From positions 3,023,336-3,087,335 of the forward strand of contig NC_029542.1 of NCBI RefSeq assembly GCF_001577835.2: DNA of 64,000 nt. Direction: 5' to 3'. Origin of the DNA: Coturnix japonica. Lineage: Eukaryota > Chordata > Aves > Galliformes > Phasianidae. The notes below the pieces were generated by a model. The model ran no database searches, had not been told where the DNA came from, and saw only the letters and a program-made list of their open reading frames with translations. The translations under genes were made by a program, and so were the position numbers. Numbering within the stretch: the first letter of the stretch is position 1; each line of letters starts with the position of its first letter. This document shows, piece after piece, positions 14,221 through 27,046 of this stretch.

Positions 14221-14868
14221 AATGGGGTTCCAGCCCTAAAAAACAACAAGTTGAGGGGCAACAAGGAGCTAAACCAGCACCCCACACAGCCGGGCTGAAA
14301 ACCTCACACCAACACGCAACCAGCCCCATTTTTATTTAATTACTGATGTTCGTTTTTAAACCCTCGCCCTCCATCCCAGGCAAATTTCACCCGTAAATGA
14401 CAAAATAAGCAAAGAGGGTGTTTAAAAACTTGGAAATAACAAAAGGTTTTGGGGTCCTTCTCATGGAGCAACACTGGGAAATTCTTCCAGTGCCACAAGT
14501 TTGAAAATTCCAACCCCAAACGCCATTCATCACTTGGGTGAATGGAAGGCGAATCGTCGGGACCCAGGGTTGTTTTTTGGGGTTGTTGGTCTTATTTTTT
14601 CCTAACAAACAAACTGAAGCAAAACTTAATCCCAAAGAAAAGTTTCCTTTAAAAATACACTAAAGATACGAAAGGGAACGCTGATCCTCAGAGCCGTTCC
14701 TCACCTCGCTGGGCCATACCCAAAGCCAAACCACCACCATATCTCCTTCCACATGCACATATTTGGATATAATTTTTTTGCCTCCTTCCTCTTACGTTAT
14801 TATTTCCCCCTCCTCCCCCCCTCCAAAAAATAAAACATAAAGAAAAAGTAATTAAAACACCGTATTAC

Positions 14869-16394
<1,526 letters not shown>

Positions 16395-16737
16395 TTAGAG
16401 GTGGGGGGTCCTAAAGAAGAGGGGGGTGGCTGCAATAGGCGACGGCTGCGGGGAAGGAGGCGGTGGCGGCGCCGGCTGCGGGGGCCCCCAAAGCGGCGGA
16501 GCGGCACCGGAGTGTCACCGGACGCCTTTGGGCAGCCGGGCACCGCCTCTAAATAAAACCGACCTGGAAAATGAGTGAAAATGTTTGCGGGAGGAAGCCA
16601 CGTGGTGATGCAGGAGGGCCCAGCCCCCGGGGGGGAGGGGCCGGACGATGGGGGTGGGAGGGAAGGGGAGGGGGGGGGGAGGGGGCAGCTTCCACTTAAT
16701 TATTTATTTTAATTTAAATACTACGTTATTTACCTCC

Positions 16738-16757
16738 ACACATACACACACACACAC
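16738..16757. repeat. Short CA microsatellite
   Basis: An imperfect (CA)n run, with one CATA interruption, lies in the promoter region of IGF2BP1. Confidence 0.7.
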
Positions 16758-16990
16758 CCCTCTTCGGATCGGGGAGCGCACCCACTCCGTGTTCTCTTCA
16801 CTACCACCACCACCATCCCCCCCTTCTCATCACCCCCCCACTCCACCCTTCGGGCCCCGCCCGTCCCGTCCCGTCGGAGGCACTTTCCCATCTGTGCAGC
16901 CTCCAGCCCCCATCGCGCCCCTCCCCCTACATCTCTCCCATCCCCCACCCCCCCTTCCCCCCGGTGCCTGAATGGGATTTTTCTGGGTGT

Positions 16991-17058
16991 AAAAAAAAAA
17001 AAAGAAAAAAAAAGAAAATAAAAAAAGAAAGAAAAAAAGAAGAAGAAGAAAAAAAAAA
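16991..17058. repeat. 68-nt polypurine (A/G) tract
   Basis: The plus strand carries only A and G over 68 nt except for one T at 17,019, ending in a short GAA repeat (17,040-17,050). It is flanked by C-rich sequence on the left and GC-rich sequence on the right. Such tracts can form triplex DNA in vitro. It lies about 0.9 kb upstream of the IGF2BP1 ATG. Confidence 0.85.
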
Positions 17059-17293
17059 TCCAACTTCAGCATCAAAGGGGCCGGGAGGTCCCCTGGCGCC
17101 AGGGGAGCGGGGCTGCAGGGGAACGGCCCGACCCGGCGGGGTGAGCGGAGGAGCCCCCGGGGAGGGCTATTGTCCCCGGTATTGTTTTAAGCCCTTCATG
17201 TGCAGCCCTGCGGAAGCCTTCGGGGAAGGGGGAAGGCTCCTCCTGGCACAAAAGGGCCCCACGGTGCAGCGGGATCGCTCCCCCCGAGACACA

Positions 17294-17312
17294 GGGGGGG
17301 GGGGGGGGGGGG
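17294..17312. repeat. G homopolymer, 19 nt
   Basis: An uninterrupted G19 run lies in the outer IGF2BP1 island. It is a potential G-quadruplex, and its length is likely to vary or be mis-sequenced. Confidence 0.85.
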
Positions 17313-17449
17313 AGACGACGCGTCCCGTCGGCAGAGAGAAGCAGCCCCCCATCCCCCCCGTCCCTAGAAACCCTCCCTCCTCTTTCCCTCTTCGCCTTTT
17401 CTGGAGGCTTTTTATTTTTAGGTTCGAGATGGATTGAAAATAGCAGCGA

Positions 17450-17463
17450 CCCCCCCCCCCCCC
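17450..17463. repeat. C homopolymer, 14 nt
   Basis: An uninterrupted C14 run lies about 140 nt from the G19 run, followed by a (CAC)n-like stretch. Together the two could pair or form G4/i-motif structures. Confidence 0.85.
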
Positions 17464-17700
17464 ATCACCACCACCACCCCCCAACCGGCACCACCCACCC
17501 GGCCGCCTTCCTGCTGCCTCCCCCGACGGGGCGGGCGGGGGGACCCCGGTGCTCCGGGGGCTCGGTGCGGGCGGCTGCCGGGTGCGGAGGGGCGGGGGCG
17601 GCCGTGACTCCCTCCCGTGCATGTAGAGGCACGGGCCGGCCCCTCCGTGCCTGCAATTAAATGTAACGCGCTCCTGCCTGCCTTGCCCGCCGGGCCGGAG

Positions 17701-20700
17701 GTTCCGCTTTCCCCCGTCCCCCCGATCAAAAAAAATAAAATAAAATAAATTAGAAAAAAAAATTTAAAAAATATATTTTAAAAACGAATGAATTTCCCGA
17801 TTTAAATAATAATTTTTCCTCCATAGAAAGAAGCGTTCCGGGATCGTTTAAACCGAGCAATATACAAGCATTGTGCCCCCCCCCCCTTCCCCATACCCCA
17901 CCCGGGATGGCACAGCGCTATAGTGCGGTCGGGACGAACCCCCCCCTCCTTTCCCGCAGTGCTGAGCTGTTCTTCGGGTTCTCATCGTCCATCTCTCCTC
18001 TATGGCAAAGCTGGGAGGAAGAGCCACGTGGAGAATTTGTTAGTAAATAAATTTGGTGGTAGAATTCGAGTGTAAAGCTTTAGAAATAGGCGCTGCTACC
18101 CAGGGGTGTTGCAGTGCTTTCAAGTGCTTCGGCCACGTAGGAAACTCGTATAAAGATCAGGGAAATTTAAAGTGAAGAGCCTTCAGCTCTTCCTCCTCTG
18201 TCCGATGCATTCTGCTGTCCTGGGGTATTGGCTTTCCAAACACAGAGATGTTGTTCACAGTTTGGTGTCCTCTCCTCAAAGCAACAAACTGAATCCACCA
18301 AAGGGGTTTTTGGGTGTAACCTCAGCTCCACATTCACAGGTGGGAAGAGGAAAGCAATGAAATTTGGGAATAAATCTCCTGCAGCTCCCAAAGTGGCTGG
18401 GAAATGGAGTGTTCACCCACAGACACAGTAGGCACAACTGCTGCCTGCTTCATATCCAGGTTCTAATCTGGACCCAAATAGTTGTTGCTGGTTTACAGAG
18501 CACCTTCTCCGGGTAACACAACCCTTAAATAATGAAATGAAAGAAACCGACCCCATAATAACAAAGACAACAACAAAAGCCCTAACGAAGAGGGAAGGCT
18601 TCCGTTTAGACCCACAACGAGGAAGGCTATCAGTCAACCTCCTTCCCTCGGTGGAGCATTCCAGTTGTAAGGTATTTAGGGAATGCAAACAGCAGAGCCC
18701 AAATCATTGATCTGCTGCGGGGTGATAGGGCTGAGCTCAGCCCTGGGTAGGAGGAGGGGCAGCTGCCCTGCAGTTCCAGCTGCCCCATTGAGGGCAAAGC
18801 TCTATAAAACCCCCCCAGAAGGGGGGAAAAGGGCTCAACCTCACCAGGAACGGCAGCGATAATCCGGTGGGATACGTGGAGCTGAGCGCTGTCACTTCCA
18901 ACAGCAGCGTGGCCTCGTTCCTCCCCCAGCACTTCCCTGCTGTTTTGAGCTCCCTCTGAAGAGCGGATTTCTTTGTGCAGTTTACACCACGTTCCAATGG
19001 GTCCCTCCATGCTCTGCAGCCACGTGAGGCTGTGTGTGATTTTATACCCTAAATGTGACCCGGGCTAAAAGCTGTTGGGGTTGTTCAGTGTTTGGTTTTT
19101 TTTGGGGTTGCATGGTTGATTTGTTGTTGTTTTGATAGAAGATTTCCACCTTGGAATAAGGCAGATTGATCCTTCATGTGTTTTTATTCTCACTTTACAA
19201 CACCAAACAATCCCTGTTGTCACACAGGAGTTTAGGGGGAACTTTATTAAGGTTAAAAAAACCAAAACAAAACCCAAAAGGTGGGAGCTGAACGGTGGAT
19301 GATGCACCCATGGGTGCAAGGCTTCAATATGGAAAGGTGCAATTCCTGCCCAGTGATGAAGTCCTGTTGTTCTTCTGAGGAGGAGGAAAATTAAAGCAGA
19401 ACTGATCTCTGTGGCAGAGAAGTGGTGAAATGGAGCCGTTCACATCCTGCTATCTTTTCTAGCAGTTGCCATTTGATTTGGGTTTAATTTGTTTAGATCC
19501 TATTTTGATTCCGTTTGGTTGCTTTTGTTTTTAAATGCCCGGTGATGGAGCTCCATTTCCAATTGGTTAACACAGGGTAACACCTGAAGCTCTGAATAAC
19601 ACTCATTTCCCTGAGTCTTCATGTATGGGTTAAGTTCCAATCAAATAAATAAGGGCTGAAGGATTTTATTGAAGCACTGTCATAGAAAGGGGGGGAAAAA
19701 ATCACAATCTAATTCATGCAGAATCTGTTACAAACAAACCTCAGCCATAAGAAATAAGCCCAACCCAGAGCAAGGCTGTCCCTGAAACACAGGTGAGAAC
19801 TGAACTGAATGAGAACCATGAGGGTGTAGTTGGGGAATATTTCCTCTCTCTTCCATGGGATCTCAATTCAAACCATCTTTTATTCATTTTCTCTTAGGAG
19901 GAAAACATTTGTGAATGGAAAAGGAATCTCCTCTCCGTGAGCTGATCCCATTGATTAAAACTGGAGTGAACAAATCAGTCGAGAATCAAAGTTGCTGCAG
20001 AATCACTAATTGGATTTAAAACAAAATTCCAGCTTGGCATCGATTATTAATAATATCCTGATTTTCTGTGTGTTCTGGACACAGCTCTGATCCCCGAGGG
20101 TTTCTTGCTGAAGCTGAGGGAACAGATCAGCATCCTGCCCCGGGGGGAAAATGCCCCTTTGCCACCGAGTGGGGGGGGGGGGGGGGGGGGGGGGGGCCTG
20201 CGCGGGTGTGGGGGGTCCCAGGGGGCAGCATTGAGGGTGGGGATGGCTCCCAGTGCTGGCCACTGCCGACAAAAAGCAAAGCACAGCACAGCGATCAACT
20301 CAGGCTGCAGCATCAGCTCTCATTGTGAAAAATCCTTTTGTTCTGCTGCTGAAAGATGGGGCTCCTTCCAAACAACAGCAAACCACAACCAAACTCTTAT
20401 TTTCTTCCCCCTCCATCTGCCTAGGAGCTGATTTTGCTCTCATTGCAGGGCAGGGTGCTCTGCTCTTACATTTCTGCAGCAGCAACCTGAATTCTCCATT
20501 GGGACTTTGCAAACGTTCCGAAAGCTGTTCAGACTTCAGCAAAACAAAGCTGCTTTGCATCGATTTCTTTCTTTGTAATTCTTTTTAATCATTTTTTATT
20601 ATCTTTTCCCTCTCCCACGATGGAAACGATTTGGTTTCGTTTGGGTGCTTCAAACCTTTTGCTTTAGCTAAGAGGTAAATCCCAAAATGCAAGGAGTGGG

Positions 20701-23700
20701 AAATGCTGATTGGAAGGAGCCCTGAAATTGTGCTGTTCAAAGAGTCCCTTTAATTTCTCATTTCCCCCCCTCTTCAATGCAGCTTTCAGATACACCCCCA
20801 CTTCTTTCCAGCAGACCTCCCTAACTTGCCAAATTGTTATTTTTCCTCCTCAAAATCGTTGCAAGCTGTGGGACTGATATCTGGAGCAGCCATTCCCCCC
20901 TCCGGATGGCTGCAAAGATCCACGGTTGTGAAGGTGGTGGGAAGTTTTGCTGTTGGTGCAATGATAAACGTAGCCCAGAAGGCATGGTGGGAGATGGATC
21001 CTGCCGTTGCTGAACTCCCCCTGACCTTATTCCAAGCAGGAGCTGATCTTTTTAACCCCCCTCCAAGTGTTTGCAGCACATATAAAGCACGGATCAAAAG
21101 TTTTTCCTGGTAGGTATTTGTATCAGATTTCCTCCTATCTGAACTAAATACATTTATATCAGTTTTGTGCTACGCGAGCACAAATTCAGGGGTCTTGTGT
21201 GTTTTGATGCACCATTTAAATCCCCTAATAAAGGAGAGCTCTTCAGTGCTGCTCTCCAGTGCTGCTGCTCTTCTCCCTTCTGCTTTCTCAGCTCGCTGAA
21301 GCAGGAGGCAATGAAAATCTCAGCACTACCACCATCCCATTTTCCCTTCATTCTTCAGACCCAAAACAAGTTTAGCCCTGGAGGTGGGGAACCGCGCAGC
21401 GACCGTTTCTATTGTGGGTCACTTTCAAAACTAGAGGTCATTTCACAATCCAAACCTTGAACTGCTCCCCACCGCCTGTGCTGGGGCACCAGTACTGCTG
21501 GGCTGCTGGAAAGGTGCTGGTAGGGAGCAGAAAGGGCACAAGATGGAAATAATTTCACGCTACTGAACCGGCCACTTGGGCAGGCGCCGTGCCGGGACTG
21601 TGCCGTCTCGTTTCTCGTCCTGCTGCTCTATAGCTGGGATTTATCGGGACTGATTATTTCCTCTCCTTTCCTGTGTTTCCACCACTCTAATCTCTCCAGC
21701 TGTTCGGTTCCGGCTCTGTCTTTGCTTAGGGATGGGTTAAGGGTGGGTTTCATGGAGCTGCCACAAGGCACAGCTCAATGAGAATGAGCACAGGTAGCTT
21801 TAATGCTGTGCCAATTTCAGATCCATCCATTTGAAACAGTTACACAGAGGCAAGAGGTGAAGTTGAGGGATTTCTATCCAGAGAGCTCTGTACTCCAAAC
21901 AAACCTTTCATGCACTGATAGTACTGATACCCTCAGTACTATCCCACAGCTCCCTTCTCCTGGGGTGCAGAATAAGCACCTGAGATAAAAGAAACACAGA
22001 AGTGGGAATGGAAAAGAGAGTTTGCCCCACGTCTCATGGTTCCCATTTATTTGGGTGTTGTTTTGGGGTTTTCTTTTAGTTTAAGCTTTTGATTTTCCCA
22101 TAAAGAAATGGCAGTCACAAAGCAGCAGAGACAGCCACACTGCTGAGCTGTGTTAATCAAGATCACAAAGAGCTTGAAAAGGCCCCAGGGTCTGGGGTGG
22201 TTTTTTTGCAGTTAAATGTGTGTACTGGCATTTAAAAACATATCTGGCATTTTGCTACGGTGAACAAACCTGTTCCACTCCTGCAAGCCCAGAGAAGGCT
22301 GGAACCAAGGAGAGAGGATGAAGCGATGCTCATCATTCAGAAGATCCTCTGTTAGGATCAGTTGTATCCCATATGCAGGTATATGGGAACACTGTGTGGG
22401 TTTAAGCACCAGGGATGGATGAGGAGCCAGGGAAAGCCTCACTGCTCACAGAATGGCAGAGTTCTGTCCAGGAACAGCACTAGAGAGTCCTGGAGGAGAG
22501 ATAGAAACCAAACCTGGGCAGTGGGGTTGGAGGTTGAAACTGATATTTAGGATTGCCGAGATAAAGTTGGAGGAGGAACAATAAAGCATGTAAGAGTTAC
22601 ATCCCCTGCAAACATTGTTGCTGGTGTTTTAGGGGAGAAAGGAGCCACCAACAAAAGCTCTGAGTCTCTCTGCGTTTGACAGCAGGAAGGGTGAGATAGG
22701 AACAGAATCAGTCCCATCTCAGGAGCAGAGTTTGAAAACAATTTCAATGCTTATGATTTTAGGGAGGGGGCTTAGGGGGAAAAAAAAAAGGACCAAAAAT
22801 CCTCCATCTGCCCCTGTGGGGAGTAGAGCAGATGCTGATCAATTGCAGCTGGATATAAGCAGCAATCTCAGATCAGCCCAATGTTTGATGCAAAAAGGAG
22901 CAGTGTTTTCATGCAGTATATGCAACACCTGAAATCCTTCCCCTGTAGTAGAAGAGATTCCCTCACTGCTGCCACACAGAACAGCACCTGAACATCACTG
23001 CTCCAGAGGGAAGGGGAAAATCCTGCTCTCCACATCCACTGAGAATGGGATTTGTCTGAAAACCTTTGGGAACAGATCAGGCTCTCATCCATTGGGAACA
23101 ATATCTGGAAGAAGAGGGTGAATGATCAATCTCTTCAGCTCACGTCAAGCCCTGCATTCCATGATTACAGGGATGTCTAATGCTTGAAACACTTTATAAT
23201 CTAAGTTGCCCTCGTGGTGCTTCAGTGTCTCAGAGCAGAGTGGGGCTGTGTCAGTAACACAGCTGTGATCTTCCCAACACGTTCTCAGATTCCCAGAGCC
23301 CCGACTGCTCAGCCAGGTCTGCTGCAGAGGGGGGAGCACTGGCACTGGGTGCTGAGCCGATGACGTGGGGCAGCTTCAGCTCTCCTGCTTTATTTGCAGG
23401 GAGGGAAATGCTGCAGCTGGGTGAAACCTAAGCAGAAGTGTCCTTTGTCCCAAGCGAAGACCCAGCTGAAGCTCATGAAGCAAGTTGTTATTAGGGAACT
23501 CAGCAGAGCACAGGCAGTGCTATAAGGGGAGCTCTGATGGGCAAAGGCTGTAGAAGAGCAAGGTCAACATCTTTAATAGACTCTCTGTTATGAAAAAAGC
23601 AGCACGTGGCTCTTTTCTGTCAGTGCTTTGCTCCTTGTCTCTGCCCTCGTGTCTGGTATCCGTGTATCTGCTTGGGTTGGTTTCAGCTTGGTTTTATACT

Positions 23701-25032
23701 AGTTCTTTTTAGTCTGAAAGACTTTGAGAAACTTCAGAGCGATGCTGATGCCCAAAGCGGATCACAAACAGATGCCCTGAAATAACCGTAACTGTGAACA
23801 GCCCATCATTTAATGCTGGATATTTATTTCACTCTATTAACTTCCTACCATACAGAGGCACTAAATGAGAGGAAAACAAACAGCTTATACTTTGGAGAAA
23901 CAAGATATCCGAGTTGGCTGGGAGCAAAGTGCCCAGAATACATATAATAAAGACACCAGGATAAACTACTCCATTTTATTGATTAGCAACAACGATAAGA
24001 GTGTGAACTGCTTACTTGTAATTATTACAGCGCAATATTTATTACTGCAGGCACGATGCTTTTGCATGAGTGAAAAGCTTTTGGCCACACTTGCGTGCTG
24101 CTGGTTAAAGGATTAAGCCGAATGTTAAGTAGTTCCTGTGAAAGTAATAATTACTCCCTAATAGCGCTGAGCTCTTAATCTACCTGCAAAAAATGTCTTT
24201 CTGATCCTTTATCTTAATGTAATATAGATGCAACAGAGGCTGGCCGTGCCAGGCAGTTGTGTAACTGTAGGGCAGAGAGCCCTGTGCCAGGCAGGGCTGT
24301 GGGATGCTGTGTTCATATCACCCTGTGCTCTCCTGGTATAGGAATACAGGTGGTGGTGACCGAAGCAGCCCTTCGTTTGGCAGCATGTGGTAGCAGAGAA
24401 GCACTTTTCAGCAAGCATTTATACACAGATCTGTCTCTCATCACACAGGATTTCTGTGTTGCTTAAGGATGAGATACATCGGGGTGCAGTGATGCCCTTA
24501 TCCATGCTGAAACTTCCAGGTAGACCCAGGGCAGGTTGGACACCATGGAGAACACTGTGTAAGGCACACTACAACAGGAACACCCTCAGAAACATCAGAA
24601 TAGTTCTCTGCTCCAGCCTAACCACCTCAATCCCACCCTCCATCCCTTCAACTGATACTGCCTTGCTCATCCCTAACAATTTCCTGCTTGCTTCTGTCCA
24701 TCCCAAACAGATAGAACCCCTTAGATGCGGGTCTCCTTAAGGTGACACTCACACCTGACAACAGAAGAGATGGGAATACATCCAGGTTTTGCCAGGTGCT
24801 GTGTGGAAATAAGGTTCAGCCCGATACCGTTTGTATTCTGCCCACAGTTCTTGATTTCGCGATATACTCGTGTTTAATTACCATTAATGCAAACATCATT
24901 TAAAAGGTTATTTCCCCGCTCTGAGGGTCAATGGACCTAATGGAGCAGATCTAAGCAGGTTTGAGTTGCTCTGATTGGTGCTTAGTTTCCTGTTTGCCTC
25001 ATGGAAGTGGGTTTGGTCCCATGCTGGGAATG
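17701..25032. other. IGF2BP1-GIP intergenic region
   Basis: This region of about 7.3 kb lies between two divergent genes. No conserved coding frame, RNA gene or transposable element was recognised. It is mostly AT-rich unique sequence with one extreme G homopolymer at 20,171-20,196 and an E-box at 18,025-18,030. It would hold distal regulatory sequence for IGF2BP1, GIP or both. From memory, the chicken pan-genome work reported a deletion in the IGF2BP1 promoter region linked to body size; I cannot place that deletion from sequence alone. Confidence 0.7.
20171..20196. repeat. G homopolymer, 26 nt
   Basis: An uninterrupted G26 run is followed by a G-rich segment to about 20,240. It is a strong G-quadruplex candidate and a probable length-polymorphic or error-prone site. 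Confidence 0.9.
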
Positions 25033-25062
25033 TATATAAAGGCTCTGGAGGGTCTCTTCTGG
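24873..25062 (+). promoter_or_regulatory. GIP: GIP promoter with TATA box
   Basis: A clean TATATAAA box lies at 25,033-25,040, with an inverted CCAAT (gattgg) at 24,973-24,978. Two homeodomain-type cores lie further out: TAATTA at 24,875-24,880 and ATTAAT at 24,883-24,888. In mammals PDX1, ISL1 and GATA4 are reported to drive GIP in K cells, so the TAAT sites are plausible inputs, but this is inferred. Transcription should start near 25,065, just before a good donor site at 25,112. Confidence 0.65.
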
Positions 25063-25111
25063 GCACCAGAATTGGCTGAAAGCTTCTGGGCAGCCTCAAG
25101 GGAGCAGGAAG
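25063..25111 (+). other. GIP: GIP noncoding exon 1 (predicted)
   Basis: The start is set about 30 nt downstream of the TATA box, so the 5' end is approximate. The exon ends at a strong donor (gaag|gtaaga) at 25,111/25,112. GIP genes have an untranslated first exon. The likely next exon opens at 26,995 after a polypyrimidine tract ending in aaag, and carries the start codon at 27,047. The intron between (25,112-26,994) shows nothing recognisable. Confidence 0.6.
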
Positions 25112-27046
25112 GTAAGAAGCTCTCTATTGAACTCTCTTTTTATTTTATCTTTATATTATTCTTTTTCCTTATACGAGTGTGAGAGTTGCTTGAAGGCAGC
25201 AGAGCAGGGTGAGCTGTTGGGCTGAGTTGTTCCCCAAGCAGTGGTGAGGAGCAGCTTTCCTGGTAGGGTCTGAAGGATGGAGCTATTCAGCAGTGAAGAC
25301 CATGATTTCAGAGGAGGGTTTGGTATGCAGCACATTTCAGGTTGGCATCTGCCCTTTTAAATGCATGTAACAGAGGGAAATGTGCTAAAATGGTTCTCGG
25401 TGGCTTTCTGCATCCTCCTGGCTATGGATAAAACAAGATTGCTTCTTCCAAAGCAGACAGATTTAGGCAAGGGGTTTAAGACCTTCACATAGCTGAGATC
25501 TACTGGGAGATAACATTCTCTCCTTGTCTGAAGGAGTCCCAGGGTGAGGTAAAGCAATGCAGGGACTGCAGCAAAATCCATACGAGATGGGTGGGGAAGA
25601 GCTTGAGTTGAGCATCACTGAGTCAAAGGGGTCTTATGTGAACTCAGGACTGTTTGTTCCAACCAGCTCTGGAAATGCAGACTGCTTTTCCTCCCTATTT
25701 TGGCAAAATTTGCAGACAATGAGCATGACCCCTCCTTAAAATTAAGGCTGCAGTGCATTTCTTCTCCTACCTCTGTACATAATTACCTCTCTATGTAAGA
25801 GAGCAACACTCTCTTACAACGTAACTGGCTTCAGATTCACTGTCACACCTACAGCAATATATAAAATGAAGGGCAAATAAGAGGGGAAACCCATTGTTTA
25901 ATCACAGCCATTCTTCTGTTCTTCTCATTGCATTGTGAAACCCACTTCTCTCAATGCATTCTGTAACTTCTGGCTTTAGCTGTAAACAATTTAGGGGGGT
26001 TTTGAGTGCTCAGAACAGCTCACTTTTGGAGGTATTCCTCTGAATTTGCTGTGTCTGAGATAGCAGAACACATCTGATATTCCTCTCATTCAACCAGAAA
26101 GGCTGAGAACGTTTGTGCAATGATGTGAGGAGAGTGAGCAACTCTGAGAGCAAAGTTGCTTTAATATAGGAGTACAGTTTGGAAGGATGGGATGCTGAAG
26201 TCCTGATCTACACCTCTACTTCTTATTGTTTGATTCATGTCAACAGTAGCTCTGCAGGGCAATTCAGATTCCAGCAACATCTGTAACAAAGAGTGAGGTG
26301 GGAGACAATAAACCACGTCCGTGAGCCACGATCAAAACCATTTTTGTATGGAGTTTGTGGAGCTGGAATAGTAATTAAGTGCTCAGATGTCTGAGCCCAA
26401 CTGTGGACGTGATACTACTTCAGGACTAAGCACAGCCTGAAACCAATAAACCATGGAATTCAATCCTGTCACTGTCCTGGGATACTTTTCCCACCTGATA
26501 CCTAGTGGCTCTGGCTCTATTCCCTATATATAAGGCATTATCCATACCAACAGAAAGCTCATCAGTAAATAGATTGGGCTCCTGAATCCTGCAGAGCTGT
26601 AGGGAGGGGAAGGCAGGGTGACATGTTTCTCCTCTTTGCCATTGGGACTGCCTGATCCTATGTATGTTCCCATTCACATATTGAACTGATCCTTAAAGCA
26701 CAAAGAGGAACCCTCAGGGTCAGCTTGAAAATATGAGGCAGGACGACTTCCCTGCCTAAAGATACATGCAAACCACAGCGAATTTGGTGGTTACAATAAA
26801 AGTATGGGGAACAAACATCAAAAGGCAGCACGGTGGCGGATGAGCGTTGGTATTGAAATAGTAATTTATCTGGGGATGGCAAAGGAGGGCTGTTCCAAGC
26901 ACAAGGGTTGAAGAGCCATGTTAACAAGCATAGACTTGTGCCCAACCATGATACATCCCTCTGTGCTCACTGTCCTGTCCCTTCTGTCCCAAAGGCCAAA
27001 TATCCAGATCACCCTTCGCTTCTGAACAGAGAAATCAGCCACGAAA

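Larger units (their letters stand above)
1..14868 (-). other. IGF2BP1: IGF2BP1 intron 2 (continues past left edge)
   Basis: This stretch lies downstream, in the gene's sense, of the exon 2 donor at 14,867-14,868. I see no further IGF2BP1 exon in it: the third exon should encode a segment like SRKIQIRNIPPQ and I did not find it on the minus strand. The human gene also has a very long second intron. The content is mostly unique AT-rich sequence with many short chance open frames. It also holds a short CR1 remnant, a CTCF-like site, a degenerate minisatellite and a GC-rich patch, listed separately. A 16-61 nt exon could be missed by eye, so its assignment as a single intron is an inference. Confidence 0.7.

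Noticed and set aside
18802-18810. TATA-like tataaaa in the IGF2BP1-GIP interval
   Set aside because: No donor site, exon or coding sequence follows in a sensible place.
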